Counted from the first letter of the stretch, positions 24,559 through 34,374 are shown. The stretch: DNA of 64,000 nucleotides from Herbivorax alkaliphila (GCF_030848475.1 NZ_JAVDDS010000006.1:1-64000), one strand, 5' to 3'. Made by a program: numbers and translations. Notes: generated by a model not told the origin, from the letters alone.

Positions 24559-26100
24559 TTACTCCTTTTTTGTTTTCTCCTTTAAGTATTCGGGAGCTTT
24601 ATTTATATATTTATGTGGAGCCTTTATTAAAGTGTCTTTTAGTTTACTAATGCTGTATGGGGAAAAGTCTTCTAGATACCTTATGCCAAAGCTTTCAATT
24701 GATGACAGATGGATAAGTAGAAAAATTCCTGCCATTACAATTCCATACAAACCTAGAGTTGCGGCAGCTATTATCATGACTGCTCTTAAAACTCTTGTGC
24801 TTAATGCAAAATTATAGACAGGAATTATGAAAGTAGCTAGTGCAGTAAGAGAGACAACAATAACAATCAAAGGATTTACCAAACCTGCCTGTACAACAGC
24901 CTGCCCTATTACAAGGCCTCCAACTATGCCTACAGTTTGTCCTATAGCCTTAGGAAGTCTTACAGAGGCTTCAATAAGCACTTCTGTAGTAAATTGCATA
25001 AAGATAAGTTCAATTAGTGAGGGGAAAGGCAGTCCTACCCTTGCACCTGTAATATAAAGTGCAAGAGGGGTTGGAAGCATGCCGGGATGGTAGGATGTCA
25101 GTGCAAGATATAAAGCTGGTAAAAATACTGAAGAGATATAACAAACATATCTTACAATTCTTATAAGTGAAGTAACAATAGTTCTATCAAAATAGTCCTC
25201 ACTACTGTTAAAAAACATAGCAAAAGTAACAGGAGCTATTAGGGCAAAAGGGGTTCCATTGACAATTATAACAACTCTTCCTTCTAATATACTAGCTGCA
25301 AGCTTGTCTGGTCTATCAGTTGGCAAAGTCTGAGGAAATACACTCCATTTATGACTTTGTATCATCTGATCTATTTGAGAACTTGTCAAAACAGAGCTGG
25401 TTTTTATGCTAGAAATTCTTTCCTTAATTTCTTTTACTATATCAGTTCGTGCAACTCCATTTAAATAAAGAATTGCTGTATCGGTATTTGTATTGCTTCC
25501 CAAGTTATAAAATTCAACTGCCAGTTTAGAATCTTGTATTCTCTCCCTAATTAAACTTATGTTTTTATCAATGCTTTCTACCAATGCATCCTGAGGTCCC
25601 CCTACAGTTCTTTCGGCACTAGAAGGCATTATGTTTCTGCCCTCTGATGTCTTAGAAGGAATAATAAGTGCAGTTTTAGAACATTGAGTAAATAAAAGTA
25701 TGTCTCCTGACAGTAGAGGAAGCAGGAGGCAATTGTAATTTTGACTTTCTTTAATATCTGAAACAGGTAGAACTCTTTTTGCTATTTGGTGATACTCGGA
25801 TGATTTTATATCATCAATAAAAGAGATATCCTTTAGCAAAGGCTTTAAAATATTTTCATTTAACATGTTTTTATCAATCATTGAATTTATATATACAAGT
25901 AAAAAACCTTCAGTATTTTCTTCAGTAGCAATAGGTCTGTATATAATATCTTCACAGTGTTTAAAAGTTTTCTTTAATCTATTTAAATTATCTTCTATAT
26001 TTTTTGAGATAGATTGGTATTTTTGTGAACAATTATCTTCTTTGGATACCTTAGCTCTTTTAAGTAATCTTTTTTTACTAAAATTATTGTTTGAATTCAT
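24559..26100 (-). CDS. Spore germination protein, GerA family A-subunit
   Basis: A 513-residue GerA-type nutrient-receptor subunit of the spore inner membrane. It has the large N-terminal soluble domain and a C-terminal membrane region. Family patterns include RTVGGPQDALVESIDKNISLIRERI, KRILPV-like KRVLPVSDIK and VALTSYHPGMLPTPL (here LALTSYHPGMLPTPL). Four to five membrane helices lie between about residues 310 and 470. It is last in the operon GerB-GerC-GerA; the ATG follows GGGGAGGA. The ligand cannot be predicted. Confidence 0.92.
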   Translation of the reverse strand: MNSNNNFSKKRLLKRAKVSKEDNCSQKYQSISKNIEDNLNRLKKTFKHCEDIIYRPIATEENTEGFLLVYINSMIDKNMLNENILKPLLKDISFIDDIKSSEYHQIAKRVLPVSDIKESQNYNCLLLPLLSGDILLFTQCSKTALIIPSKTSEGRNIMPSSAERTVGGPQDALVESIDKNISLIRERIQDSKLAVEFYNLGSNTNTDTAILYLNGVARTDIVKEIKERISSIKTSSVLTSSQIDQMIQSHKWSVFPQTLPTDRPDKLAASILEGRVVIIVNGTPFALIAPVTFAMFFNSSEDYFDRTIVTSLIRIVRYVCYISSVFLPALYLALTSYHPGMLPTPLALYITGARVGLPFPSLIELIFMQFTTEVLIEASVRLPKAIGQTVGIVGGLVIGQAVVQAGLVNPLIVIVVSLTALATFIIPVYNFALSTRVLRAVMIIAAATLGLYGIVMAGIFLLIHLSSIESFGIRYLEDFSPYSISKLKDTLIKAPHKYINKAPEYLKEKTKKE

Positions 26101-26111
26101 AATATCCTCCC

Positions 26112-27356
26112 CTACTTGACAAGTCCAGTGTCAAGAATTTTTACATCAAAATCCACACTTAATTTAACTTCAGGAAAAATATCATACCATTGATCTTCTA
26201 TTTTATCCCATGCTGATGGAGCATATCTTTGCAAAGCTACATTGAAATGAAATACATCTGCTCCATATTCTTCTTGAACATATTCTACAGTTTCTATTAT
26301 TCCATTTTCTAGTTTCTCTTTAGCCTTTTTCTCAAATACTTCCAAAGATTCATTTTCAAAAGCATAGTTCTGAATTATGTTTGTAACTTCAACAACAGTC
26401 ATTGTGGTCTTACCTTTTATATTCATCGTTATTTTGTCATTCTTGATTTCAGGTCTCACCTTTGTTTTACCTGTATTTATCTGAAGAGCCACCAATTCGT
26501 TTTGTGCCATTGGAGATTCAATTAGAAGAACTCCGCCTTCTATAGCATCTCTAACCCATTTACCATAGAATGTATCTAATTCTCCTAAAAGTCCAACCAT
26601 TTTTTCCTGCTTAAAAATAGCAGTCCCTACAATTTTAATTTCAGTATCAGTGGCAATAATCCAAGGAAGTCCAAAATCTACGTTGCTGTGAATGTTTTGG
26701 GAGAGTTCTCCTAAGTCTGTCAAATGAGGCATTCTATTAACCTTAAAAACATTTAGGGGAAGTTTTTCCAAATATAAAGATGAATAATCTTCTATATTTG
26801 GTACAACTTCAAGTGCTTTTTTTGCACTTTCAGGTGTAACAAATAATCTTGTTCGTCTTCTCATTTCATGATCTCTTAACATTACATCTAATGATTCAGT
26901 AATACCTTCCCTTGCAACTTCTTCACTTATTATAATGACTTTAAGGTGTTCATAAAAAGGAGGATAATCTAACTTGGTAGAAAACTGTCTGTTGGCTTCA
27001 AAGAAAGAATGTCCAAATACAGTAAGATCCCATGTTCTCTTTTGGGTTGCTTCTCCTCCACCTGCACCTGCACCATATGGCTTTATAAGTCCTCTTGGAA
27101 TAATAGGAATTTGAATGGTATAGGCATACTTTTGTCTTCCCTCCATTAATTTTATTAGGTCAATATCTCTTTTTGAAAGATAATCGTCCTTTCCAGGGGC
27201 GGGATCTGCTTTATCAATTGCAATTCCCAATACATAGCCTCTACTTTCTATTTCAGTGTAATCCCAGCACCCTGTGGTAAAAAGTATAGTAAAAAGTATA
27301 GTAAAAAGTGCAATTATACAAAACAATGCTTTTAAGGTGAAAATTTTTGTTTTCAA
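26112..27356 (-). CDS. Spore germination lipoprotein, Ger(x)C family
   Basis: A 414-residue C-subunit of the receptor, anchored by a lipobox cysteine in LFTTGCWDYTEIESRG, with the family's WDYxEIE start. The signal peptide holds a TILF repeat caused by a 12-base tandem repeat in the DNA (27276-27310). It starts at TTG 27356 behind AAAGGAGG, and the TTG overlaps the stop of the upstream gene (TTGA). The mature protein faces the inner membrane's outer side. Confidence 0.92.
   Translation of the reverse strand: MKTKIFTLKALFCIIALFTILFTILFTTGCWDYTEIESRGYVLGIAIDKADPAPGKDDYLSKRDIDLIKLMEGRQKYAYTIQIPIIPRGLIKPYGAGAGGGEATQKRTWDLTVFGHSFFEANRQFSTKLDYPPFYEHLKVIIISEEVAREGITESLDVMLRDHEMRRRTRLFVTPESAKKALEVVPNIEDYSSLYLEKLPLNVFKVNRMPHLTDLGELSQNIHSNVDFGLPWIIATDTEIKIVGTAIFKQEKMVGLLGELDTFYGKWVRDAIEGGVLLIESPMAQNELVALQINTGKTKVRPEIKNDKITMNIKGKTTMTVVEVTNIIQNYAFENESLEVFEKKAKEKLENGIIETVEYVQEEYGADVFHFNVALQRYAPSAWDKIEDQWYDIFPEVKLSVDFDVKILDTGLVK
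27276..27310 (-). repeat. 12-base tandem repeat in the GerC signal peptide
   Basis: GTAAAAAGTATA repeats almost three times on the plus strand (27276-27310), encoding repeated F-T-I-L on the minus strand. It sits in the hydrophobic core of the signal sequence, so copy number would tune its length in frame. Confidence 0.85.
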
Positions 27357-28447
27357 ACGTTTTTGCCTCCTTTTTTAGATTTTAAAATTGATATAAAGGG
27401 CAACAGGAGAGCTATGATAACCAATGCAAGTGCTAAATAGTTGTTAATTTTTAAATACTGATATGCCTTGATTACATTTTTAGGATACAAGGCAATGAAA
27501 ATCAAAAGCGGTATTTGAATATATATCATTAAATTATGTTTTTTTGTATCAAAAAGAGCTTTTAGATTTAAAACAGAAGCATAATAATAGAGTGTCATAG
27601 TAGAAAATGTTATGGGAATCCATGCCGTAATAAAAATGCTCTCAGCTCTTTCAAATAATGGGTTTTCTAACTGTATGGTTTTTGATAAAATAATTGTAGG
27701 ATGAACAAGTTCATTAATTTTATGAATACTAAACACCATAATACACATCATCACTATGGCTAAGTAAAACAATGTCACTATAGAAACTCCAGTAAAAATC
27801 CATTTTTTTGTCTTAAAGGGTTCTTTAAAATAGGGCATTACATATCCAATCACTCCCAGACCTAAAAAGGGGTGGACAATTTCTATATATCCTTCCAGGA
27901 CAGGAGTAACGCCTTTATGAAGGACAGGAAGGAGATTTTTGCTTTCCATATTTGTAGATGAAAGCATAAGCAGTAAGAATAAAAAAAAGATAATAAAGGG
28001 CAATAAAATATCTATAATTATACTGATGGTTTTTAATCCCTTACAAACACAGCATACACATGCAAATATCATTAATAGTATTACTAGTGTTACAGGGGTT
28101 TTATCTAGTAGAAATAATTGTATGCTGTCTCCAAAAGTTCTTGCAGAAAGTCCAACAGACAAAAGTGTGTATAGGGCAATACCTATTTGAATGATCTTAC
28201 CTATTATTTTGCCTAAAACCTGCTCCATTATTTGAGATATATTAAGCCCCTTATATCTTATACCCAGCCAATAATAAGAATAACCTAGAAAAAATGAGAG
28301 AATTCCTGCTACAACAACAGACAACCAGGCGTCATTAGTAGCTATTGACACAAGATCTCTTGGAAGAGTCAGAAGTCTTACTCCTATCATTGTTTGAATT
28401 ACAAAGGTTAGCATATTTATTTCTTTTAATTCTATTTTTCTATCCAA
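27353..28447 (-). CDS. Spore germination protein, GerB family (APC-type transporter)
   Basis: A 364-residue membrane protein with about ten helices, like the GerAB/ArcD amino-acid permease-like subunit. The N-terminal FVIQTMIGVRLLTLPRDLV is the conserved helix 1. It starts at TTG behind AGGTGAT and overlaps the GerC gene by four bases. It is the first gene of the operon, giving the order B-C-A. Confidence 0.9.
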   Translation of the reverse strand: MDRKIELKEINMLTFVIQTMIGVRLLTLPRDLVSIATNDAWLSVVVAGILSFFLGYSYYWLGIRYKGLNISQIMEQVLGKIIGKIIQIGIALYTLLSVGLSARTFGDSIQLFLLDKTPVTLVILLMIFACVCCVCKGLKTISIIIDILLPFIIFFLFLLLMLSSTNMESKNLLPVLHKGVTPVLEGYIEIVHPFLGLGVIGYVMPYFKEPFKTKKWIFTGVSIVTLFYLAIVMMCIMVFSIHKINELVHPTIILSKTIQLENPLFERAESIFITAWIPITFSTMTLYYYASVLNLKALFDTKKHNLMIYIQIPLLIFIALYPKNVIKAYQYLKINNYLALALVIIALLLPFISILKSKKGGKNV

Positions 28448-28590
28448 CTCTTTATCACCTCTATTGTCTTTTATATTACAGTTAAAATTTTTGTTGTTGC
28501 TATTACATATAGGTAGTTATCCTAAAGCTTGGTATTTTAAAGATTGTTCCCATTTTTTATAATTAATAATCATGTTTAAAAACACAAAAA

Positions 28591-28628
28591 AACAGGCTGT
28601 ATTATTTTTAAATTAAAACAGCCTGTCA
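28591..28628 (-). terminator. Terminator after prfC
   Basis: On the minus strand ACAGGCTGT and ACAGCCTGT arms pair perfectly around an AT loop just after the RF3 stop, followed by TTTTTTGTGTTTTT. The remaining gap to the GerB start shows nothing else. Confidence 0.85.
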
Positions 28629-28638
28629 AAGTCTAATT

Positions 28639-30243
28639 TTACATATCCTTTTTTCCAATGTCATTTAGCTGGAGGGAACTATTTTTTTCTTTTGCCCATT
28701 CAATTGCCCAGTCATTTTCAAATAAAAGAACATATCTTTCGTCTTCATCCTGAACAATCATAGTTGAACTTGTAAGAATGAGATCTCTTGGGTCAATTTC
28801 ATTTCCTGATATCCAGCGAGCATGATTATGTGAGAGTTGCTGAATTCTTAAGTTTACACCATATTCATTTTTTAGCCTGTATTCTAATACTTCAAATTGC
28901 AATACACCTACAGTTCCTATAATCAGTGCTTCAATACCTATATCAATTTGTTTGAATACTTGTACAGCCCCTTCTTCTGCAAGCTGATTAATGCCTTTTA
29001 AAAACTGCTTTCGCTTCATTGTATCAGCAGGCGTCACTCTTGCAAAGTGTTCGGCAGGAAAAACAGGTATTCCTTCGAATTCTAATTTAGGATTTCCTTC
29101 GCTTAAAGTATCGCCTATTCGAAAGATTCCAGGATCAAAAAGGCCTATAATGTCTCCAGCATACGCTTCTTCAACTATAACACGATCTTGTGCCATAAAC
29201 TGCTGAGGTTGAGAGAGCTTTACTTTTTTTTCTTCTCGAACATGATATACCGACATTCCCTTTTTAAATTGGCCTGAACAAATTCTTATAAATGCCAGTC
29301 TATCACGGTGAGCAGGATTCATATTTGCCTGTATTTTAAATACAAAGCCTGTAAATTTATTTGATTCTGAATCAACTTCACCTTCGGAGGAATCTTTAAT
29401 ACCTGGTTTTGGAGCAAGCTTTAAAAACTCTTCTAAAAATGGTTGTACTCCAAAATTGGTCATGGCACTTCCAAAAAATATAGGGGTAAGATTACCAGTG
29501 AAAAACTTTTTTTTGTCAAACTTATCCCCAGCCATGTCAAGAAGTTCAATATCTTCGCATAGTTTATTATAGTGGTGTTCTCCTAGAAGATCTAAAAATA
29601 TTTTATCATCTACGCTACCTTTAGTAGATGAAATGATGCTTTGCCCATGTTTACCACCTTCAAACAATTCTATTTGAGATAATTCCCTGTTATATATTCC
29701 TTTAAAATCTCCATCAGTACCTATTGGCCAGTTCATAGGATATGAGCCTATTCCCAGAACTTTTTCTATTTCTTCCATAAGTTCAAATGGATCTTTGCTT
29801 GCTCTGTCCATTTTGTTTACAAAAGTAAATATTGGAATGCCTCTCATTTTACAGACATGGAAAAGCTTTATTGTCTGTGCCTCCACACCTTTGGCACCGT
29901 CAATAAGCATTACTGCACTATCGGCAGCCATAAGAGTTCTGTATGTGTCTTCACTGAAATCTTGGTGACCTGGAGTATCAAGTATGTTTATACAGTGTCC
30001 CTCATATTCAAATTGCATAACACTTGATGTAACAGATATACCTCTTTGTTTTTCGATTTCCATCCAGTCTGAAACCGCATATTTGCTTGACTTTCTAGAC
30101 TTGACAGAACCAGCAAGTCTTATAGCACCTCCATAAAGTAAAAGCTTTTCTGTTAAAGTTGTTTTACCAGCATCAGGGTGCGATATAATGGCAAAAGTCT
30201 TTCGCCTGTTTACTTCTTTAAAAATAACATTTTTTAAGTCCAT
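28639..30243 (-). CDS. prfC: Peptide chain release factor 3
   Basis: A 534-residue translational GTPase that recycles RF1/RF2. The P-loop is SHPDAGKTTLTEKL, followed by GSVKSRKSSKYAVSDWMEIE and the switch region DTPGHQDFSEDTYRTL, with NKMD further on. These are specific to RF3 rather than EF-G. Length is normal (E. coli 529). It is monocistronic, with its own terminator. Confidence 0.95.
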   Translation of the reverse strand: MDLKNVIFKEVNRRKTFAIISHPDAGKTTLTEKLLLYGGAIRLAGSVKSRKSSKYAVSDWMEIEKQRGISVTSSVMQFEYEGHCINILDTPGHQDFSEDTYRTLMAADSAVMLIDGAKGVEAQTIKLFHVCKMRGIPIFTFVNKMDRASKDPFELMEEIEKVLGIGSYPMNWPIGTDGDFKGIYNRELSQIELFEGGKHGQSIISSTKGSVDDKIFLDLLGEHHYNKLCEDIELLDMAGDKFDKKKFFTGNLTPIFFGSAMTNFGVQPFLEEFLKLAPKPGIKDSSEGEVDSESNKFTGFVFKIQANMNPAHRDRLAFIRICSGQFKKGMSVYHVREEKKVKLSQPQQFMAQDRVIVEEAYAGDIIGLFDPGIFRIGDTLSEGNPKLEFEGIPVFPAEHFARVTPADTMKRKQFLKGINQLAEEGAVQVFKQIDIGIEALIIGTVGVLQFEVLEYRLKNEYGVNLRIQQLSHNHARWISGNEIDPRDLILTSSTMIVQDEDERYVLLFENDWAIEWAKEKNSSLQLNDIGKKDM

Positions 30244-30392
30244 ATTTTTACCTCATACTACATATTTTAATCTTTCAAACAGGTTTTATTTTATATTATT
30301 GGCTAAGACCCTGTCAAATAATTTAAGGAACGAAAATAAAAATTATATTAAGGAAAGAGTGTAGAGATTAACAAATATTTATATATTAAAAA

Positions 30393-31193
30393 TTATTCTA
30401 GAAAATAAATGAATTCAAATTTGGGTTTAGAAATTACTGGTTCTCCTTTTTTTTGCAAAGTAATTCGAAGCACTGAACCATCAATTTTAACAGGTGTTTC
30501 AGTTTCTGTGACAATATTGTCTTTAATTAAATATAATTTTTGAGGATTTTGAGAAAACAAATAATCAGAGTATAATAGGTTTGCAATAGTTAATAGTATT
30601 TCTTTTTCGTCATGTTCATTTATATATTCATTAACATACTTATCAATATATTTGCCTATATTTACATTGTCTAAAGTTTCCATAACTTTTTGAGTAGGTA
30701 TTCTATAAAAATCAACATTATTTTGATTATGCGGGTATTGGGAGAAATCTATTGAATTAAAAGATGGAATATTAATTACACGAACAGTAGATTCATCTGT
30801 AAAAACATCTAATGTATAAGAGATTGATTTATAAACATTTTTATTGTCAACATCTATAAAAACCACTAATTTATCAAAATATAGCTTATATGCATTTGTA
30901 CTTTGACTAATAGATGAATACAGTTCACTCCATGAATCCATAAAGTTGGATACATTTTTTTTAATTTCAAAATTATACTTCTCATCATATTCAATTGGTG
31001 TGTAAATAGAATCAATTTTTTTATTGAAGTTGTTGTTAAAAAAATAAGAGAAAGCCAATACGGATATTACTATTGAGGTTACCATAATTATTTTATTCCG
31101 ATACAATTTTTTTAAAACAAAAAATCCTATTAGTAAAAATGCAACTATAATTATTATAGAACAAAGTATAATACTTTGAAAAGAAATAGTCAT
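30393..31193 (-). CDS. Membrane-anchored protein of unknown function
   Basis: About 266 residues. Two hydrophobic helices at the N-terminus (IILCSIIIIVAFLLIGFFVL and IIMVTSIVISVLAFSYFF) are followed by a soluble domain of about 210 residues with mixed alpha/beta character and no motif I recognise. I take the ATG at 31193, behind GGGGAAA, over the one at 31208. Codon use is as AT-rich as its neighbours. It stands alone between prfC and a repeat element. Confidence 0.6.
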   Translation of the reverse strand: MTISFQSIILCSIIIIVAFLLIGFFVLKKLYRNKIIMVTSIVISVLAFSYFFNNNFNKKIDSIYTPIEYDEKYNFEIKKNVSNFMDSWSELYSSISQSTNAYKLYFDKLVVFIDVDNKNVYKSISYTLDVFTDESTVRVINIPSFNSIDFSQYPHNQNNVDFYRIPTQKVMETLDNVNIGKYIDKYVNEYINEHDEKEILLTIANLLYSDYLFSQNPQKLYLIKDNIVTETETPVKIDGSVLRITLQKKGEPVISKPKFEFIYFLE

Positions 31194-31309
31194 ATAAAAT
31201 TTCCCCATTTAAGATTTTAATTATTAAAAGTGTAACATAACAGAATAAATATGTAAATATATTTAGAAAAACTGGGTGTATATATTAATGTGAAGAACAA
31301 TATTCCAGA

Positions 31310-31480
31310 AACTAAAGTTACGCAGTTTAGAGCCTGTAAATACTCCTCGGAGCCTTAGCAAATCTCGCTATCGCTCAAACAATGCTCTCCCCTTTTTCGT
31401 CGTATTAACACGCTCTACAACTTGCTCCACAATGTTTCTTCCATATTTTCATTCACATAAATAACATGCACCAAAAAAAC
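31310..31480. repeat. Long copy of a dispersed intergenic repeat
   Basis: In the 490-base gap before the nucleoside kinase is an unusually GC-richer stretch (CTCCTCGGAGCCTTAGCAAA, CTCGCTATCGCTCAAAC, CTCCCCTTTTTCGTCG). Its end (CTTGCTCCACAATGTTTCTT and following 30 bases) recurs at 16390-16450. No ORF runs through it on either strand. Element type is unknown. The rest of the gap (31481-31682) is AT-rich, with nothing recognised besides the ribosome site. Confidence 0.5.
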
Positions 31481-31682
31481 TCAAAAATATAGTTAGCACA
31501 GTATAAAAAAAGAAACTACTAAATACTCTAAAAAACTCAATATATTACATTTTGTTCATATAAATAAAAGGTTACTTTGTTTCTTGACAAAAAAAGAGGG
31601 TTTTTAATTTTAAGTATAGAATAGTTTTATATTGAATGAATATTTCTTTAGTACTACTATATATAAATAAGGGGTTAATATT

Positions 31683-33356
31683 ATGGAAGAAAACAATCTA
31701 AATGTAATTAAAGTTATGTTTCCTGATAATAGCGAGAGAGAAGTTTTTGAGGGTATATCTCTTCTTGAACTCAGCAAAGATTGTGAAGAGAATTACAAAT
31801 CCACAATTGTTGCTGCAAAAGTAAATAATGATATAAAGGAGTTAAGCTATCATCTATATGAAAGTTGCAGAGTGGAATTTATTGATTTGACTTATGATGA
31901 TGGAATGAGGATATATAGGAGAAGCTTAAATTTTATATTAATAAAGGCTGTAAATGATCTTTTCCCCGATAGAAAAGTTGTAATATGCCATTCTATAAGT
32001 AAAGGTATATACTGTGAAGTTGAAGGGAAAACTGAGCTTAATGCTAAAGAAGTGGAAATGATAGAAGAAAGAATGAGAGAACTTGTAAAACAAAGGATTC
32101 CCTTTATAAAAAAGATAATGTCTTTAGAGGATGCCAGTGAAATGTTTAAAAATATTGGCAGAATGGATAGATATTACGCAGTACAACATAGAAATAAACC
32201 ATATGTAACTATATATGACTGTGATGGCTTTGAAGACTACTTTTATGGATATATGGTTCCTGATACGGGATATTTGAAAGAATTTCAACTTAAGTACTAT
32301 CATTCAGGATTGATAATGTTATATCCTCAGAAGACTAATCCTGATGAAATACCTGAATTTAAAGAGCAGAAAAAACTTTTTAGTATTTTTAAAGAATATA
32401 AAAACTGGGTGCGGATACTTGGAGCTGCTAATGTTGGTTCATTGAATGATATGATAAAAAAAGGCTGTGTAAATGAAATTATACGTATTTCAGAAGCTTT
32501 GCATGAGAAAAAAATTGCACAGATTGCAGACATGATAGCTTTTAATAAACACAAGAAAAAAGTAGTATTAATTGCAGGACCATCATCTTCAGGTAAAACT
32601 ACCTTTGCTCACAGGCTTTCTATACAACTTAGAGTAAATGGGTTAAGACCTGTTACAGTGTCTTTAGATGATTATTTTGTAAATAGAGAAAATACTCCTA
32701 AAGATGAGGATGGTGATTATGATTTTGAAGCTTTAGAAGCAATTGATATAAAACTTTTTAATCAGCATTTGTCTGAGCTTACACAGGGTAAGGAAGTTGA
32801 CATTCCGATATTTAATTTTCCAAATGGATGTAGAGAAGAATATACAAGAAAATTGAAAATTGATGACGATCAGCTCCTTATAATTGAAGGTATACATGGT
32901 TTGAATAATAAGCTGACTGCTTCAATTAAAAAGGACAAAAAGTTTAAAATATATATAAGTGCATTAACTTCTATGAATATTGATGATCATAACAGAATAC
33001 CTACTACAGATACTAGGTTTATAAGGAGAATAGTGAGAGATCATCAATTCAGAGGTTGCAGTGCTGTAAACACCATAAGTAGATGGCCGTCTGTAAGAAG
33101 GGGAGAGGAAAAAAATATTTTTCCTTTCCAAGAAGAGAGTGATGTAATGTTTAATTCATCACTAATATTTGAGCTTGGTGTTTTAAAAATATTAGCAGAG
33201 CCTTTGCTGATGGAGGTTGATCAATCTCAGCCGGAATATTCAGAAGCAAAAAGGCTTATTGAGTTTTTAGGAAACTTTTTATCAATAGATTCAAAGGAAA
33301 TTCCAATAAACTCAATAATAAGGGAGTTTATTGGAGATAGTTGTTTTTACAAATAG
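31683..33356 (+). CDS. TGS-domain uridine kinase-like nucleoside kinase
   Basis: A 557-residue protein with an N-terminal TGS/ThrRS-like region (about 1-230: VMFPDNSEREVFEGISLLEL, then a Zn-less SAD-like part with HSISKGIYCEVEG). A kinase domain at about 290-500 has P-loop IAGPSSSGKTTFAHRLS, Walker-B-like IIEGIHGLNN and IRRIVRDHQFRG. This fusion is widespread in Firmicutes and Bacteroidetes and annotated as nucleoside or uridine kinase. It probably phosphorylates a nucleoside. Monocistronic; it precedes the hydrogenase region without obvious link. Confidence 0.85.
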   Translation: MEENNLNVIKVMFPDNSEREVFEGISLLELSKDCEENYKSTIVAAKVNNDIKELSYHLYESCRVEFIDLTYDDGMRIYRRSLNFILIKAVNDLFPDRKVVICHSISKGIYCEVEGKTELNAKEVEMIEERMRELVKQRIPFIKKIMSLEDASEMFKNIGRMDRYYAVQHRNKPYVTIYDCDGFEDYFYGYMVPDTGYLKEFQLKYYHSGLIMLYPQKTNPDEIPEFKEQKKLFSIFKEYKNWVRILGAANVGSLNDMIKKGCVNEIIRISEALHEKKIAQIADMIAFNKHKKKVVLIAGPSSSGKTTFAHRLSIQLRVNGLRPVTVSLDDYFVNRENTPKDEDGDYDFEALEAIDIKLFNQHLSELTQGKEVDIPIFNFPNGCREEYTRKLKIDDDQLLIIEGIHGLNNKLTASIKKDKKFKIYISALTSMNIDDHNRIPTTDTRFIRRIVRDHQFRGCSAVNTISRWPSVRRGEEKNIFPFQEESDVMFNSSLIFELGVLKILAEPLLMEVDQSQPEYSEAKRLIEFLGNFLSIDSKEIPINSIIREFIGDSCFYK

Positions 33357-33391
33357 ATAGTTATGAGAAAAGAAATAATTATTAGGTTGGT

Positions 33392-33425
33392 CGTAAGCCA
33401 CCGTCCTTAAGGTGGATGCCTTACG
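33392..33425 (+). terminator. Compound hairpin after the nucleoside kinase
   Basis: Outer arms CGTAAG/CTTACG enclose inner arms CCACC/GGTGG (loop GTCCTTAA). It lies 35 bases after the kinase stop and before the next promoter. No long T run follows, so it may be a terminator or a structured remnant like those at 23853 and 54978. Confidence 0.5.
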
Positions 33426-33495
33426 GATAGGTTTTACTTAGTCTCATTTTAAACTTAAGGGTGCGTGTTATTATAGGTGCCTTCACTTAAACACA

Positions 33496-33524
33496 TTGTT
33501 ATATCTTTAACAATGTGTTATAAT
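33496..33524 (+). promoter_or_regulatory. Promoter with embedded Rex-like operator, HsfB operon
   Basis: TTGTTA (33496-33501), 17 bases, TATAAT (33519-33524) form a promoter. The -35 and spacer are one palindrome, TTGTTATATCTTTAACAA (33496-33513), which matches the clostridial Rex consensus TTGTTAANNNNTTAACAA at all defined positions but one, and extends as ACACA...TGTGT. Rex is an NADH-sensing repressor, so high NADH would relieve repression. Confidence 0.75.
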
Positions 33525-33561
33525 TATATTATCGTATAAAGAGAAAAAAGGTGGTTCATAT

Positions 33562-33915
33562 ATGAAAATAAGAGAAATAATAAATGTCTTAGAAGCTGAG
33601 ATTGTAACTGGAAGCGAAAATATGGATACGGAAATTAATTCAGCTTGCGGGGCAGATTTAATGAGTGATGTTATGGCCTATGTAAAGGAAAATGTTATTT
33701 TACTAACAGGTCTTGTTAATCCTCAAGTTGTGAGAACAGCAGAAATGATGGATATTAATGTTATTGCTTTTGTAAGGGGAAAGAAACCAGAGGAAAATAT
33801 AATTAATTTAGCACGGGAAATGGGTATGACTATATTGACAACAAAACATCCAATGTTTATTGCATGTGGCAAGCTCTACAGTGCAGGAATAACAGGAAGA
33901 GGTGTTTGGGATTGA
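33562..33915 (+). CDS. DRTGG-domain protein
   Basis: A 117-residue protein made of one DRTGG-like domain (KIREIINVLEAEIVTG at the start, LLTGLVNPQVVRTAEMMD and ARGK-type turns later, ending HPMFIACGKLYSAGI). The DRTGG domain binds ligands in CBS- and HPr-kinase-associated proteins, but its reaction here is unknown. It opens the HsfB operon; a second copy is at 35730. The next gene begins within a few bases. Confidence 0.8.
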   Translation: MKIREIINVLEAEIVTGSENMDTEINSACGADLMSDVMAYVKENVILLTGLVNPQVVRTAEMMDINVIAFVRGKKPEENIINLAREMGMTILTTKHPMFIACGKLYSAGITGRGVWD

Positions 33916-33926
33916 GTAAAGGTATA

Positions 33927-34340
33927 ATGAGTAAGGAATTTGTTATACCTGCCGATGATTTTGCAGCTGCTGGAGAAGCGTCTAGCAGTGTAAAAAAAAT
34001 GTTGAGGCAACTTGGAGTTGCACCACAGGCAGTTAAAAAAACAGCTGTTTCAATGTATGAGGCAGAGATGAATGTTGTTATTCATGCAGGTGGAGGACGT
34101 GCTTTTGTTCAAATAGACAGTGAAAGAATAGTGATAAAAATAAAAGATGAAGGGCCTGGAATACCTGATGTGGATATGGCAATGGAAGAAGGTTATTCAA
34201 CAGCATCTGATGAAATAAGAGAGAAAGGTTTTGGGGCAGGAATGGGCTTGCCTAATATTAAGAGATATTCTGATAAATTTGATATAATAACAGAAGTGGG
34301 GAAGGGTACAACTGTAGAAATTACAATATTCCTTGCCTGA
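33927..34340 (+). CDS. Anti-sigma-factor-like ATPase (RsbW/SpoIIAB family)
   Basis: About 137 residues of a GHKL ATPase: MYEAEMNVVIHAGGG is the N box, IKIKDEGPGIPDVD the G1 box, and GFGAGMGLPNIKRYSD the G2 box. Such proteins act as anti-sigma kinases or as ATP-binding signalling modules. I place the start at ATG 33927 behind AAAGG; a TTG at 33912 overlapping the previous stop is also possible. No sigma factor or antagonist gene is next to it, so its partner may be the neighbouring hydrogenase. Confidence 0.82.
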   Translation: MSKEFVIPADDFAAAGEASSSVKKMLRQLGVAPQAVKKTAVSMYEAEMNVVIHAGGGRAFVQIDSERIVIKIKDEGPGIPDVDMAMEEGYSTASDEIREKGFGAGMGLPNIKRYSDKFDIITEVGKGTTVEITIFLA

Positions 34341-34374
34341 GCGTAGATTTTTTAGCCGTAAGGGGGGAGATGAA

